Shown piece after piece: positions 46,425 to 56,366 of a DNA stretch of 64,000 nt (positions are counted from its first letter, which is position 1; each line of letters starts with the position of its first letter). The stretch covers positions 186,001 to 250,000 of the forward strand of contig NZ_AEYF01000026.1 of NCBI RefSeq assembly GCF_000292525.1, in the 5' to 3' direction. This DNA is from Rhizobium sp. CCGE 510. GTDB taxonomy: Bacteria > Pseudomonadota > Alphaproteobacteria > Rhizobiales > Rhizobiaceae. A program made the translations under genes and the position numbers. A model generated the notes under the pieces. The model was not told the DNA's origin. It was given only the letters and a program-made list of their open reading frames with translations, and made no database searches.

Positions 46425-47417
46425 TCACCCAACCTTGATCAGCTTGCCTTCCTTGACCGACTGCACCGCCGCATCGGCCAGTGCCAGTGCTGCCAGGCCG
46501 TCGGCGCCCGACGGCGAGATCTTCGTGCCTTTTTCGATGGCGGCGATGAAGGCGGCGATTTCGTTGGCATAGGCTTCGGTGTAGCGGGTCATGAAGAAAT
46601 CATGCAGCGGCGGGCGGGTGTAGCCGTCGCCGTTAGCCACTTCGATCGAGACCGGCCGCTGGTTTTCGGCGGCGGCCATGCCCTTTGCGCCATGCACTTC
46701 GATGCGCTGGTCGTAGCCATAGGTGGCGCGGCGGGAATTGGAGATGATCGCCTGCTTGCCGGATTTCGTCTGCAGGATCACCGAGACGCTGTCATAGTCG
46801 CCGGCTTCGCCGATCGCCTTGTCGACCAGCACGGCGGCGGTCGCCAGCACCGAGACCGGCTCTTCGCCGAGCAGGAAGCGGGCCATGTCGAAATCGTGGA
46901 TCGTCATGTCGCGGAAGATGCCGCCCGAGCGCTTGATATAATCCACCGGCGGGGCGCCGGGGTCGCGCGAGGTGATGGTCACCATCTCGACATCGCCAAT
47001 CTTGCCGTCGTCGATCACTTTGCGCACCGCCATGAAATGCGGGTCGAAGCGGCGGTTGAAACCGACCATCAGCTTGCCGCCGGTCTCTTCCACCACCTTC
47101 ATGCAGGCCTTGACGCGGGCAACGTCGAGATCGATCGGCTTTTCGCAGAAGATCGCCTTGCCGGCGCGGGCAAAGCGCTCGATCAGGTCGGCATGGGTGT
47201 CGGTCGGCGTGCAGATAACGACCGCGTCGATATCCTTGGCTGCCTCGATCGCCTCGATGGTGCGGACCTCGCAGCCATAGGCCGAGGCGATGGCGTCGGC
47301 CGCCTGCGGAAAGGCGTCGGCGACCGCGACGAGCTTTGCATTGGCGTCGCCGCTGACGGCTTTCGCATGAACCTTGCCGATGCGGCCGGCGCCGAGAAGA
47401 CCAAATCTCACTGTCAT
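46425..47417 (-). CDS. idhA: Inositol 2-dehydrogenase, Gfo/Idh/MocA family
   Basis: 330 residues. Rossmann domain MTVRFGLLGAGRIGKVHAKAV and the EKP motif IFCEKPIDLD, in which the lysine is catalytic; HDFDMARFLLGEEP holds the family's DxxxH-type site. The sequence is close to rhizobial IdhA/IolG, which oxidises myo-inositol to scyllo-inosose with NAD. ATG 47417 follows GGGAGG; the upstream frame to 47501 has no support. No other iol genes are next to it, so it seems to be a standalone copy. Other Gfo/Idh sugar dehydrogenases cannot be excluded. Confidence 0.82.
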   Translation of the reverse strand: MTVRFGLLGAGRIGKVHAKAVSGDANAKLVAVADAFPQAADAIASAYGCEVRTIEAIEAAKDIDAVVICTPTDTHADLIERFARAGKAIFCEKPIDLDVARVKACMKVVEETGGKLMVGFNRRFDPHFMAVRKVIDDGKIGDVEMVTITSRDPGAPPVDYIKRSGGIFRDMTIHDFDMARFLLGEEPVSVLATAAVLVDKAIGEAGDYDSVSVILQTKSGKQAIISNSRRATYGYDQRIEVHGAKGMAAAENQRPVSIEVANGDGYTRPPLHDFFMTRYTEAYANEIAAFIAAIEKGTKISPSGADGLAALALADAAVQSVKEGKLIKVG

Positions 47418-47551
47418 TGCAACCTCCCTTGAATTCGGAACAAACAAACCGAATTGCCAAAAATCTGGAATTTTCATTCCATTATCTATGCGCGGCGTCA
47501 AGCCCGCGGCTCTTTCACATTTGCAAGATTCAAACTAAAGACAAGCGCCAC

Positions 47552-47614
47552 ACATGCCATGGGCAGTGCGACACATGCAAAGAGCAGTGCGACATATGCG
47601 ACCGCGGGGTAGAG
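47552..47614. repeat. 21-bp tandem repeat (three copies, last degenerate)
   Basis: Units at 47552-47572, 47573-47593 and 47594-47614; the first two share ACATGC...GCAGTGCGAC. If the frame of the following gene were read upstream, they would encode a Cys-rich tract (TCHGQCD, TCKEQCD, ICDRG). Confidence 0.6.
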
Positions 47615-47899
47615 ATGCAACTGATTGATCCGAACCATCCGGCATACCGGCGCCTTTGGGTGCGTGTTGCCATCGTTGCCGTCTGCTTCGGCTGGGCGGC
47701 GTTCGAGATTGTCGGCGGCGATCCGTTCTGGGCGGTGCTCTCGGCCGCGGCCGGCGCCTATTCCTTCTATATGCTGTTTTGGACCTTCAAGCCGCAGCCG
47801 GCGACCGTCGAGGCGGCAGCTGAGCCTGATGCTGACGAAGACGAGGAGCCGGCAGAGATATCCACTGGAAATTCTTCGAAGGACGGTAAGGCCGAGTAA
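47615..47899 (+). CDS. Small membrane protein of unknown function
   Basis: 94 residues from ATG 47615. Two hydrophobic helices (about 18-38 and 42-62: VRVAIVAVCFGWAAFEIVGG, FWAVLSAAAGAYSFYMLFW) followed by an acidic tail (EPDADEDEEPAE). The frame is open upstream to 47417 through a Cys-rich tandem repeat, and GGGGTAGAG serves the ATG. Its stop codon touches the stop of the convergent next gene. No family recognised. Confidence 0.65.
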   Translation: MQLIDPNHPAYRRLWVRVAIVAVCFGWAAFEIVGGDPFWAVLSAAAGAYSFYMLFWTFKPQPATVEAAAEPDADEDEEPAEISTGNSSKDGKAE

Positions 47900-48385
47900 T
47901 CAGCGCAGCCGCCGCAGCGCCTCGTCGATCAGCAGATTGGCGAGCATCATGCGCTTCGTAGCATTGTCGCGAAAGGGCAGGGCGACGCCATCGGGATGAT
48001 TGGCGCGGGCGAAGGCGCGGCGCTTCTCACTGAGTGTCAGCGGCGTATCGGCAGCCGAGATCGCCAGTTCGGCGGCAACCTCTTGCGGTGTCGTGCGGGT
48101 GAGATGATCCGGCATGGCCGGTTCAGGTTCGGGCACAGGCACCGGTTTGTCCACCGGCCCGGCGGCCGCCTCAAGATCCAGATTGTCGAAATAGGCCTGG
48201 CCGACGCGCTGCGAGGCGACCGAGACACCCTCCATGACATCGAAGGCCAGCCCGGTGGCGAGGCCGGACACGCGCCCGGATAGGCGATGGGCGGCCGACG
48301 CTTCGGCATCCTCGTCCGTCTCGTTCTCGGCCTTCAGCCGCTCGAGCACTGATTGAAATACCGACTGTCCGAACAGCATCCGCAT
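47900..48385 (-). CDS. J-domain-like small protein
   Basis: 161 residues. The C-terminal 60 residues (LTLSEKRRAFARANHPDGVALPFRDNATKRMMLANLLIDEALRR) resemble a DnaJ-type helical hairpin with NHPD in place of HPD, as in rhizobial J-domain-like proteins. The N-terminal part has an acidic patch and a Pro-rich linker (KPVPVPEPEPAMPD). May start at the ATG six bases downstream. The exact chaperone partner is unknown. Confidence 0.65.
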   Translation of the reverse strand: MRMLFGQSVFQSVLERLKAENETDEDAEASAAHRLSGRVSGLATGLAFDVMEGVSVASQRVGQAYFDNLDLEAAAGPVDKPVPVPEPEPAMPDHLTRTTPQEVAAELAISAADTPLTLSEKRRAFARANHPDGVALPFRDNATKRMMLANLLIDEALRRLR

Positions 48386-48391
48386 TCCTCA

Positions 48392-48426
48392 AGAGCATTC
48401 CGGTTTCGTCGAAACCGACGTGCTCT
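48392..48426. repeat. Palindromic intergenic element
   Basis: Outer AGAGCA/TGCTCT and inner CGGTTTC/GAAACCG arms. Same class as the element at 44647-44696. Confidence 0.7.
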
Positions 48427-48532
48427 AATTTTTTCACGCAATTTCCGCACGCAAAAACCGCTGCCCACTTTGCCGGAATTGCTCCGGCGCGCATTAAAGG
48501 CGGGCAAGATGGCGCAGGGCTTGCGGGCCGCG

Positions 48533-49540
48533 TCAGCCCGCCTGCTTCAGGCTCTCCTCGAGAATGATGTCATAGAGCAGTCTTGCGCTCGGCGGCAGCG
48601 CCCGTTCCCTCGCCGTGATCAGGCTATAGGGTTTGACGTTGATGTCGAAGTCGATCGGCAGCATGCGCACGTCGGAAGCCTTCGCACTCTGGCTGGCCAG
48701 GAACTGGGCGACGTCGGTGGCGACGGGAGCGATCGCGTCGGTTCCGCAGACGATGGCGCAGGTCAAAAGCAGCGACGAGGTGTTGACGATATTTTCCGGC
48801 AGCGCCACGCCGCGTGACAGGAAAATGTCCTCGATCGTCCGGCGCAGCAGCGTGCCCGGCGGCTGGAACACCCAGTCGTAGTCCCTGATATCGGAAAGGC
48901 TGCTGGTCTTTTTCTTTTTCAGCAGCGGATGGCGGTTGCGCACGATCAGGCAGGCCCGCTCGATGCCGATCTCCGTCACCTCGAACAGGCGCGGATTGAG
49001 ATCGTCGGGAATGCGGCTGATGATGAAATCGTGGCGGGCGGCGAGCAGTTCGCGGGCGAGCACGTTGCTGGTCTCCACCTGGATGTTGATCTCGATGCCG
49101 GGATAGGCCTTGCGCACCCTGTTGATCGCGGGCACGACGAGGCTCATGGCCGGCGCCGTCACCGCACCGATGAACACCGGGCCGCCCTTGCCGCTCTTCA
49201 ACTCGCCGATCTCGCGGCTTGCCTCGCGCAGCTCCAGCAGGATCTTTCGCGCCCGTCGGGCAAGGGCTGCGCCGAAGGTCGTCAGCACCACGCCGCGGGC
49301 GACGCGCTCATAGAGCGGCGTCTTGGTGATTGATTCCATTTCGGACAACATGCGCGATGCGGCGGGCTGCGAGATGTTCAAGACTTCCGCAGCTGCGGAA
49401 ATCTGTCCGCTATCTTCGATTGCGACGATCATCCGCAGGTGATTCAGCTTAAGTCCTGCACGTAAAAGGCTGTCATCGCCGAAACTATCGCTGTGGATAT
49501 CGACGTGATCCATCAAAATGGGTTCTGAAACAATCGTCAT
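48533..49540 (-). CDS. gbpR: LysR-family regulator GbpR
   Basis: 335 residues. HTH near residues 30-90 (LRMIVAIEDSGQISAAAEVLNISQPAASRMLSEME), then the periplasmic-binding-type effector domain. Divergent from chvE, as in Agrobacterium, where GbpR controls chvE and the ggu genes in answer to galactose, arabinose and fucose. The ATG at 49540 lies behind GAGGAGG. A T-N11-A-type LysR box should lie in the 272 bases between the two genes, but I cannot pick one with confidence. Confidence 0.9.
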   Translation of the reverse strand: MTIVSEPILMDHVDIHSDSFGDDSLLRAGLKLNHLRMIVAIEDSGQISAAAEVLNISQPAASRMLSEMESITKTPLYERVARGVVLTTFGAALARRARKILLELREASREIGELKSGKGGPVFIGAVTAPAMSLVVPAINRVRKAYPGIEINIQVETSNVLARELLAARHDFIISRIPDDLNPRLFEVTEIGIERACLIVRNRHPLLKKKKTSSLSDIRDYDWVFQPPGTLLRRTIEDIFLSRGVALPENIVNTSSLLLTCAIVCGTDAIAPVATDVAQFLASQSAKASDVRMLPIDFDINVKPYSLITARERALPPSARLLYDIILEESLKQAG

Positions 49541-49812
49541 GGTTGCAGCCTCCTCGCTGCGTTCCATCAAAAGTAATACTTTTTAACGATATACCAAAAT
49601 TGTTATGCACGTTACCACTTATTCTATTTGACAGTTATAGGAATCCATACCAGTTTGCCGCCGTGTGCTGGTTGGCACTCAACACGTGTGAGATCGTGGA
49701 GGAGACCTACTTCGTTTCTCACCATCTGAAGTAACTATCCAATACGGAACCTGCCACAGTTTCGGGGGCGGGCGATTTTTCGTCCGCTGCACTATTAACA
49801 AGGGAGAGAGAA

Positions 49813-50877
49813 ATGAAGTCCATTATCTCATTGATGGCTGCGGCTGCCTTCGGCGTCGCTTCGTTCGTTGCACCGGCAATGGCTGCCGACAAGGGCACCG
49901 TCGGCATTGCAATGCCGACCAAGGCTTCGGCCCGCTGGATCGACGACGGTAACAACATCGTCAAGCAGCTCCAGGCTGCCGGTTACGCCACGGACCTGCA
50001 GTATGGCGACGACGACATTCCGAACCAGCTTTCGCAGATCGAAAACATGGTCACCAAGGGTGCCAAGGTTCTCGTTATTGCTTCGATCGATGGCACGACG
50101 CTTTCCGACGTTCTCCAGAAGGCTCATGACGCCGGCATCAAGGTCATCGCTTATGACCGTCTGATCCGCGATTCGGGCAACGTCGATTATTACGCGACGT
50201 TCGACAACTTCCAGGTTGGCGTTCTGCAGGCTGGCTCCATCGTTGACGGCCTCGGTCTCAAGGATGGCAAGGGCCCGTTCAACATCGAACTGTTCGGCGG
50301 TTCGCCGGACGACAACAACGCCTTCTTCTTTTATGATGGCGCAATGTCCGTCCTGCAGCCCTACATCGACAGCGGCAAGCTCGTCGTGAAGTCCGGCCAG
50401 ACCGGCATGGACAAGGTCGGCACGCTGCGTTGGGATCCGGCAACGGCCCAGGCCCGTATGGACAACCTGCTCTCGGCCAATTACACCGACGCCAAGGTCG
50501 ACGCCGTTCTGTCGCCTTACGACGGTCTGTCGATCGGTATCATCTCCTCGCTGAAGGGCGTTGGTTATGGTACGGCGGCCCAGCCGCTGCCGATCGTCAC
50601 CGGTCAGGACGCTGAAATCCCGTCGGTCAAGTCGATCATCGCTGGCGAACAGCATTCGACGATCTTCAAGGACACCCGCGAACTCGCCAAGGTCACTGTT
50701 GCCATGGTCGATGCCGTCATGTCCGGCAAGGAGCCTGAGGTCAACGACACGAAGACCTACGACAACGGCGTCAAGATCGTTCCGTCCTATCTGCTGAAGC
50801 CGGTTGCCGTCGACAAGACCAACTACAAGCAGATCCTGGTCGACAGCGGTTACTACACCGAAGACAAGCTGAAGTAA
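49813..50877 (+). CDS. chvE: Sugar-binding periplasmic protein ChvE
   Basis: 354 residues; signal [25 protein letters not shown]. The mature part matches Chv[64 protein letters not shown] and [16 protein letters not shown]. It binds galactose, arabinose, xylose and other monosaccharides; in Agrobacterium it also informs VirA. GGGAGAGAG precedes the ATG. A hairpin follows, then gguA. Confidence 0.95.
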   Translation: MKSIISLMAAAAFGVASFVAPAMAADKGTVGIAMPTKASARWIDDGNNIVKQLQAAGYATDLQYGDDDIPNQLSQIENMVTKGAKVLVIASIDGTTLSDVLQKAHDAGIKVIAYDRLIRDSGNVDYYATFDNFQVGVLQAGSIVDGLGLKDGKGPFNIELFGGSPDDNNAFFFYDGAMSVLQPYIDSGKLVVKSGQTGMDKVGTLRWDPATAQARMDNLLSANYTDAKVDAVLSPYDGLSIGIISSLKGVGYGTAAQPLPIVTGQDAEIPSVKSIIAGEQHSTIFKDTRELAKVTVAMVDAVMSGKEPEVNDTKTYDNGVKIVPSYLLKPVAVDKTNYKQILVDSGYYTEDKLK

Positions 50878-50891
50878 TCAGTTAAGCAGGA

Positions 50892-50921
50892 GACCGGAGC
50901 CCGCGCTTGCGGGTTCCGGTC
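50892..50921 (+). terminator. Hairpin between chvE and gguA
   Basis: GACCGGAGCCCGC and GCGGGTTCCGGTC form a 13-pair stem (one G-T) with a four-base loop, 15 bases after the chvE stop; a weak T-run follows. Probably partial termination or 3'-end protection giving more ChvE than transporter. Confidence 0.75.
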
Positions 50922-50976
50922 TTCGATTTTATGATCGCCAAGCCGCTTGGCGGCTCAAGGCGTTGGAACTTTGACT

Positions 50977-52515
50977 ATGGACAACATCATCCTCGAAATG
51001 CGGAGCATCACCAAGACGTTCCCGGGCGTCAAGGCGCTGGAGAACGTGAACCTCAAGGTTCGCAAGGGTGAAATTCACGCGTTGGTCGGCGAAAACGGGG
51101 CCGGTAAATCGACCCTGATGAAAGTGCTATCAGGCGTCTATCCGACAGGAAGCTATGAAGGCGACATCGTCTATGAAGGCGAGACGCGCAACTTTAAGGT
51201 CCTGAAGAACTCCGAAGAAATCGGCATCGTCATCATCCACCAGGAACTGGCGCTCGTGCCGTTGCTGTCGATCGGCGAGAACATCTTTCTCGGCAACGAG
51301 AATGCCAAGAGCGGCGTCATCAGCTGGGACGAGACGTTCAACCGCACCAAGCAGCTGCTCAAGAAGGTAGGTCTGTCGGAATCTCCGAACACGCTGGTCA
51401 CCGACATCGGCGTCGGCAAGCAGCAGCTCGTCGAGATCGCCAAGGCGCTGTCGAAGAGCGTCAAGCTGCTCATCCTCGACGAACCCACCGCCTCGCTCAA
51501 CGAAAGCGATTCCGACGCGCTACTGACGCTGCTGATGGAATTCCGCAATCAGGGCATCACCTCGATCATCATTTCCCACAAGCTGAACGAAATCCGCAAG
51601 GTCGCCGACCAGATCACCGTCCTGCGCGACGGCATGACGGTCAAGACACTCGACTGTCACGCGGACGAAATCAGCGAAGACATCATCATCCGCAACATGG
51701 TCGGCCGCGATCTCGAGGACCGCTATCCCCCGCGTTCGGTTCCGATCGGCGAAACCATTCTCGAAGTGAGGAACTGGAACTGCTATCACCAGCAGCACCG
51801 CGACCGTCAGGTGCTGCACGATATCAACGTCACTGTCCGCAAGGGCGAAGTCGTCGGTATCGCCGGGTTGATGGGGGCAGGGCGCACCGAATTCGCCATG
51901 AGCCTGTTCGGCAAGGCCTATGGGCACAAGGTGTCGGGCGACGTGCTGATGCACGGCAAGCCGGTCGACGTCAGCACCGTGCGCCGGGCGATCGAGGCAG
52001 GTCTTGCCTATGTCACCGAAGACCGCAAGCAGCTCGGCCTCGTGCTCAACGACACGATCCTGCACAATACGACGCTGGTCAATTTGAAGGCAGTGTCGAA
52101 TGCGTCGGTCATCGACAGCGTCAAGGAATCCAGGGTCGCGTCCGACTATCGCTCGAAGCTGCGCATCCGCTCTTCCAGCATCTTCCAGGAAACGGTCAAT
52201 CTGTCCGGCGGCAACCAGCAGAAGGTGGTTCTGTCGAAGTGGCTGTTCTCCAATCCCGATGTTTTGATCCTCGACGAGCCGACGCGCGGCATCGATGTGG
52301 GTGCAAAATACGAAATCTATACTATCATCAATCAGCTCGCGGCTGACGGCAAAGCCGTTCTGATGATCTCGTCGGAAATGCCGGAACTTCTTGGCACCTG
52401 CGACCGCATCTACGTCATGAATGAAGGGCGTATCGTTGCGGAACTGCCGAAGGGAGAAGCGAGCCAGGAAACCATCATGCGCGCCATCATGCGCTCAGGA
52501 GAGAAGAAACAATGA
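50977..52515 (+). CDS. gguA: Sugar ABC transporter ATPase GguA
   Basis: 512 residues with two ABC domains. First: Walker [15 protein letters not shown], Walker [13 protein letters not shown]. Second: degenerate Walker [11 protein letters not shown], signature [15 protein letters not shown] and Walker [13 protein letters not shown]; this asymmetry is normal for MglA/RbsA-type proteins. Works with GguB and ChvE to import galactose/arabinose-type sugars. ATG 50977 taken from the family start [17 protein letters not shown]. The stop overlaps gguB (ATGA). Confidence 0.94.
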   Translation: MDNIILEMRSITKTFPGVKALENVNLKVRKGEIHALVGENGAGKSTLMKVLSGVYPTGSYEGDIVYEGETRNFKVLKNSEEIGIVIIHQELALVPLLSIGENIFLGNENAKSGVISWDETFNRTKQLLKKVGLSESPNTLVTDIGVGKQQLVEIAKALSKSVKLLILDEPTASLNESDSDALLTLLMEFRNQGITSIIISHKLNEIRKVADQITVLRDGMTVKTLDCHADEISEDIIIRNMVGRDLEDRYPPRSVPIGETILEVRNWNCYHQQHRDRQVLHDINVTVRKGEVVGIAGLMGAGRTEFAMSLFGKAYGHKVSGDVLMHGKPVDVSTVRRAIEAGLAYVTEDRKQLGLVLNDTILHNTTLVNLKAVSNASVIDSVKESRVASDYRSKLRIRSSSIFQETVNLSGGNQQKVVLSKWLFSNPDVLILDEPTRGIDVGAKYEIYTIINQLAADGKAVLMISSEMPELLGTCDRIYVMNEGRIVAELPKGEASQETIMRAIMRSGEKKQ

Positions 52516-53723
52516 CGCCGATCAACCAACCCATCGCTGAGCAAGGGCGTGTCGTCTCGATCGGAGACTACGTTCGCGGCAACATCCGGGAATACGGCAT
52601 GTTCATCGCGCTGATCGCGATCATGGTGTTCTTCCAGATTTCGACCGGCGGCGTTCTCTTCAGGCCGCTCAACCTGACCAACATCATTCTGCAGAATTCG
52701 TTCATCGTCATCATGGCGCTCGGCATGCTGCTGATCATCGTCGCCGGCCATATCGATCTTTCGGTCGGCTCCGTCGTCGGTTTCATCGGCGCCATCGCCG
52801 GCGTAATGACGGTGCAATGGCACGTCAACTATGTCGTGGCGGCTGTCGTCTGTCTGGCCATGGGCGCGCTTGTCGGCGGCATCCAGGGCTATTTCGTCGC
52901 TTATCACAAGATCCCGGCCTTCATCGTCACGCTGGCCGGCATGCTGGTCTTCCGCGGCCTGACGTTGTTCGTGATGACGGCTTCGGGGACCGGCACCAGC
53001 ATCGGTCCTTTCCCGCCGGAGTTCCAGCTGATCAGCATCGGCTTCCTGCCGAACCTTTTCGATATGGGCGGCATCAACTCGACCTCGATCATTCTGACCG
53101 TCGTCGGCGCCGTCGCCCTCTTCTATCTCGCGTGGCGCAAGCGGCTCTCGAACGAGAAGCATGGCAATGACGTCGAGCCCTTGGGCTTCTTCCTTGCCCA
53201 GAACATAATCGTCAGTCTCGCCATTCTGGCGCTCGGCTACCAGCTGTCGATCTATCGAGGCTTCCCGAACGTGCTGGTCATCATGCTCGCTCTGGTTGTT
53301 GCTTACGCGTTCATTACCCGTCGCACGACGATCGGCCGCCGCATCTATGCCATGGGCGGCAATGAGAAGGCGACCAAGCTTTCTGGTATCAACACCGAGC
53401 GGCTGACCTTCCTGACCTTCGCCAACATGGGCCTGCTTGCCGGCCTCGCCGGACTGATCGTCGCGTTGCGCCTCAATTCGGCGACGGCCAAGGGCGGTTT
53501 CGGCCTCGAGCTCGACGTCATCGCCGCCTGCTTCATCGGCGGTGCATCGGCGCAGGGCGGCGTCGGCAAGGTGACCGGTGCTGTTATCGGCGCGCTGATC
53601 ATGGGCATCATGAACAACGGCATGTCGATCCACGGCCTCGGCACCGACTCGCAGCAGATGGTCAAGGGCGCGGTGCTTCTCGCCGCCGTGTTCTTCGACG
53701 TCTACAACAAGAACAAGGGCTGA
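52512..53723 (+). CDS. gguB: Sugar ABC transporter permease GguB
   Basis: 403 residues, about eleven helices. Family motifs: [59 protein letters not shown] (ATPase contact) and [19 protein letters not shown]. Channel partner of GguA, translationally coupled to it by an ATGA overlap. Confidence 0.94.
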   Translation: MTPINQPIAEQGRVVSIGDYVRGNIREYGMFIALIAIMVFFQISTGGVLFRPLNLTNIILQNSFIVIMALGMLLIIVAGHIDLSVGSVVGFIGAIAGVMTVQWHVNYVVAAVVCLAMGALVGGIQGYFVAYHKIPAFIVTLAGMLVFRGLTLFVMTASGTGTSIGPFPPEFQLISIGFLPNLFDMGGINSTSIILTVVGAVALFYLAWRKRLSNEKHGNDVEPLGFFLAQNIIVSLAILALGYQLSIYRGFPNVLVIMLALVVAYAFITRRTTIGRRIYAMGGNEKATKLSGINTERLTFLTFANMGLLAGLAGLIVALRLNSATAKGGFGLELDVIAACFIGGASAQGGVGKVTGAVIGALIMGIMNNGMSIHGLGTDSQQMVKGAVLLAAVFFDVYNKNKG

Positions 53724-53770
53724 GCGCCAAAGCGCAGCCCAGGCATTCGCAGTCATAAGAAAGATGGATT

Positions 53771-53806
53771 CCGGCTCCTGATGGAGCCGGACAGGCGGAG
53801 CTTTTT
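53771..53806 (+). terminator. Hairpin with T-run between gguB and gguC
   Basis: CCGGCTCC and GGAGCCGG with a four-base loop, followed eleven bases later by six Ts; GGAGC just before the Ts offers an alternative stem. Could terminate part of the transcripts before gguC. Confidence 0.55.
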
Positions 53807-53839
53807 TCTGTCTTCGCCGGAACGAGAAGGATCGAAGTC

Positions 53840-54835
53840 GTGCTTATTTCCCAGATCAAGGGTGCCAACGGAGAGATTGTCGTCGCCGTGCGCGAGCAGG
53901 GCGGCGCGGCCAAGTCCGTCAACAATGCCGGCAGCGTCTATGCGCTGGCGATGGAAGCAGCCGACGGCGGCAAGTCGCTTGCCGCGGTTATCGGGGCCCA
54001 TGGTTACGGCGATGCCGTCGATCTTGAAAAGGCTTATCTCGAAGGCCGCTTCCTGCCGCCGATCACCCATCCCGATGCCGCCCACCTGCATCTGACCGGC
54101 ACCGGCCTGACGCATCTGGGATCGGCGGCCACCCGCGATTCGATGCATAAGAAGACCACCGAGGCGGCCGAGGAAACCCTGACCGACTCGATGAGGATGT
54201 TCAAGATGGGCCTCGAAAACGGCAAGCCGAAATCGGGCGAAAAGGGCGTCCAGCCGGAATGGTTCTACAAGGGCAACGGCTATGGCACGGCTGCCCCCGG
54301 CGCGCCGCTGATCTCGCCGTCCTTCGCGCTCGATGGCGGCGAAGAGCCTGAAATGGCTGGCATTTACGTCATCGCCACGGACGGCTCGCCGTTCCGCATC
54401 GGCTTTGCGCTGTCGAACGAGTTTTCGGACCACGTCACCGAACGGATCAACTATCTCTATCTGGCCCACTCCAAACTGCGCCCGGCCGCCTATGGTCCGG
54501 AAATCCGCATCGGCGCCGCCCCCGACGATATTCGCGGCACCTCGCGCATCAAGCGCGGCGACAAGGTGATCTTCGAAAAACCCTTCCTGTCGGGTGAAGC
54601 CAACATGTCGCACACCTTCGCCAATCTCGAATATCACCACTTCAAATACGGCCTCTTCCGTGCACCGGGCGATGTCCATGTCCATATGTTCGGCACGGCG
54701 ACGCTGTCTTTTGCCGACGGCATCAAGGCGGAAGAGGGCGATGTCTTCGAAATCGAAGTCGCCGAATTCGGCCTGCCGCTGCGCAATCCGCTGAAGGTGG
54801 CCGCCGAAGAAGAGATCGCCGTCAAGCAACTCTGA
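53840..54835 (+). CDS. gguC: GguC/AraD1-type FAH-family protein
   Basis: 331 residues, GTG start behind GAAGGAT. The C-terminal half is of the fumarylacetoacetate-hydrolase fold (EMAGIYVIATDGSPFRIGFALSNEFSDH, RIKRGDKVIFEKPF). This family includes bacterial 2-keto-3-deoxy-sugar acid dehydratases. With the aldehyde dehydrogenase and IlvD/Edd dehydratase downstream, it fits the dehydratase step of oxidative arabinose or galactose-type degradation that leads to 2-oxoglutarate semialdehyde. The gene is known as gguC in Agrobacterium, where its function was first unclear. Confidence 0.88.
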   Translation: MLISQIKGANGEIVVAVREQGGAAKSVNNAGSVYALAMEAADGGKSLAAVIGAHGYGDAVDLEKAYLEGRFLPPITHPDAAHLHLTGTGLTHLGSAATRDSMHKKTTEAAEETLTDSMRMFKMGLENGKPKSGEKGVQPEWFYKGNGYGTAAPGAPLISPSFALDGGEEPEMAGIYVIATDGSPFRIGFALSNEFSDHVTERINYLYLAHSKLRPAAYGPEIRIGAAPDDIRGTSRIKRGDKVIFEKPFLSGEANMSHTFANLEYHHFKYGLFRAPGDVHVHMFGTATLSFADGIKAEEGDVFEIEVAEFGLPLRNPLKVAAEEEIAVKQL

Positions 54836-54870
54836 TTTCTCATAGACGGTAAAGGAGGCTTGTTTAGCCC

Positions 54871-56304
54871 ATGACCATTTATCAAAACCTGATCGCCGGC
54901 GAATGGGTCGGCTCGAACGCGACGAAGAACATCAACCCGTCGGATACGAACGAAGTCGTCGGCCTTTATGCCGACGGCAGCGCCGAAGACACCAAGAACG
55001 CCATCGCTGCCGCCAAGGCCGCCTTCCCGGCCTGGTCGCGCTCCGGCATCTGGGAACGCCACGTCATCCTGAAGAAGGCCGGCGACGAGATCATGGCGCG
55101 CAAGGATGAGCTCGGCGCGCTGCTTGCCCGCGAAGAAGGCAAGACGCTGCCGGAAGCCACCGGTGAAGTCATCCGCGCTTCGCAGATCTTCGAATTCTTC
55201 GCAGGCGAAGCGCTGCGGCTGGCCGGCGAGATCATCCCGTCGGTTCGTCCGAACATCGGCGTCGAGATCACCCGCGAGGGCCTCGGGGTCATCGGCATCA
55301 TCACGCCGTGGAACTTCCCGATCGCCATTCCCGCCTGGAAGATCGCGCCGGCACTCTGCTACGGCAATACCGTCGTCTTCAAGCCGGCCGAACTGGTGCC
55401 CGCCTGTTCCTGGGCGATCGTCGACATTCTCAATCGCGCCGGCCTGCCGAAGGGCGTGCTGAACCTCGTCATGGGCAAAGGCTCGGTCGTCGGCCAGGCC
55501 ATGCTCGAAAGCCCCGACGTTCACGGCATCACCTTCACCGGTTCCACCGGCACCGGCCGCCGCGTCGCCGCCGCCTCCATCGAGCATAACCGCAAGTTCC
55601 AGCTTGAGATGGGCGGCAAGAACCCGATGGTCGTGCTCGACGACGCCGATCTTTCCGTCGCCGTCGAAGCCGCTGCCAATTCCGGCTTCTTCTCCACCGG
55701 CCAGCGCTGCACCGCATCCTCGCGGCTGATCGTCACCGAAGGCATCCACGACAAGTTCGTCGCAGCCCTGACCGACAAGCTGAAGACGCTGGTCGTCGAC
55801 AATGCTTTGAAGGCCGGCACCCATATCGGCCCTGTTGTCGACGAGCGGCAGCTGAAGACTGATACCGACTATATCGAGATCGGCAAAAAGGAAGGCGCCA
55901 AAATCGCCTTCGGCGGTGAAGTGCTCTCCCGCGACACGCCTGGCTTCTATCTGCAGCCGACCCTGTTTACCGAAGCGACCAACCAGATGCGCATCTCGCG
56001 CGAGGAGATCTTCGGACCGGTGGTGTCGGTGATCCGGGTCAAGGATTACGACGAGGCCTTGGCAACATCCAACGACACGCCGTTCGGTCTTTCGGCCGGC
56101 ATCGCCACGACCAGCCTGAAACATGCGACGCACTTCAAGCGCAATGCCGAGGCCGGCATGGTGATGGTCAACCTGCCGACGGCGGGTGTCGATTTCCATG
56201 TGCCGTTCGGCGGCCGCAAGGGCTCGTCCTATGGCCCGCGCGAGCAGGGCAAGTACGCGAGCGAATTCTACACAACCGTCAAGACCGCCTACACGCTGGC
56301 TTAA
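54871..56304 (+). CDS. Aldehyde dehydrogenase (2-oxoglutarate-semialdehyde type)
   Basis: 477 residues, complete ALDH fold. Active-site marks: TPWNFP (Asn148), FTGSTGTGRR (cofactor loop), LEMGGKNPM (Glu246) and FFSTGQRCTAS (catalytic Cys280). Oxidises an aldehyde with NAD(P); by operon context probably the 2,5-dioxopentanoate step, giving 2-oxoglutarate. AAAGGAGG lies 13 bases before the ATG. Placed 35 bases after gguC. Confidence 0.88.
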   Translation: MTIYQNLIAGEWVGSNATKNINPSDTNEVVGLYADGSAEDTKNAIAAAKAAFPAWSRSGIWERHVILKKAGDEIMARKDELGALLAREEGKTLPEATGEVIRASQIFEFFAGEALRLAGEIIPSVRPNIGVEITREGLGVIGIITPWNFPIAIPAWKIAPALCYGNTVVFKPAELVPACSWAIVDILNRAGLPKGVLNLVMGKGSVVGQAMLESPDVHGITFTGSTGTGRRVAAASIEHNRKFQLEMGGKNPMVVLDDADLSVAVEAAANSGFFSTGQRCTASSRLIVTEGIHDKFVAALTDKLKTLVVDNALKAGTHIGPVVDERQLKTDTDYIEIGKKEGAKIAFGGEVLSRDTPGFYLQPTLFTEATNQMRISREEIFGPVVSVIRVKDYDEALATSNDTPFGLSAGIATTSLKHATHFKRNAEAGMVMVNLPTAGVDFHVPFGGRKGSSYGPREQGKYASEFYTTVKTAYTLA

Positions 56305-56366
56305 AACAAAGTGCGATTATCCGGGCCGTACGAGGCGGCCCGGCAATCACCTGAAGGACAGAGACA

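Noticed and set aside
49629..49634. TTGACA as a -35 box for chvE
   Set aside because: No acceptable -10 box at 16-18 bases, so I do not list it as a promoter.
52410..53756. 448-codon open frame on the minus strand
   Set aside because: Antisense shadow of gguB with a biased composition.
54634..56199. 521-codon open frame on the minus strand
   Set aside because: Antisense to gguC and the aldehyde dehydrogenase, both of which have complete motifs.
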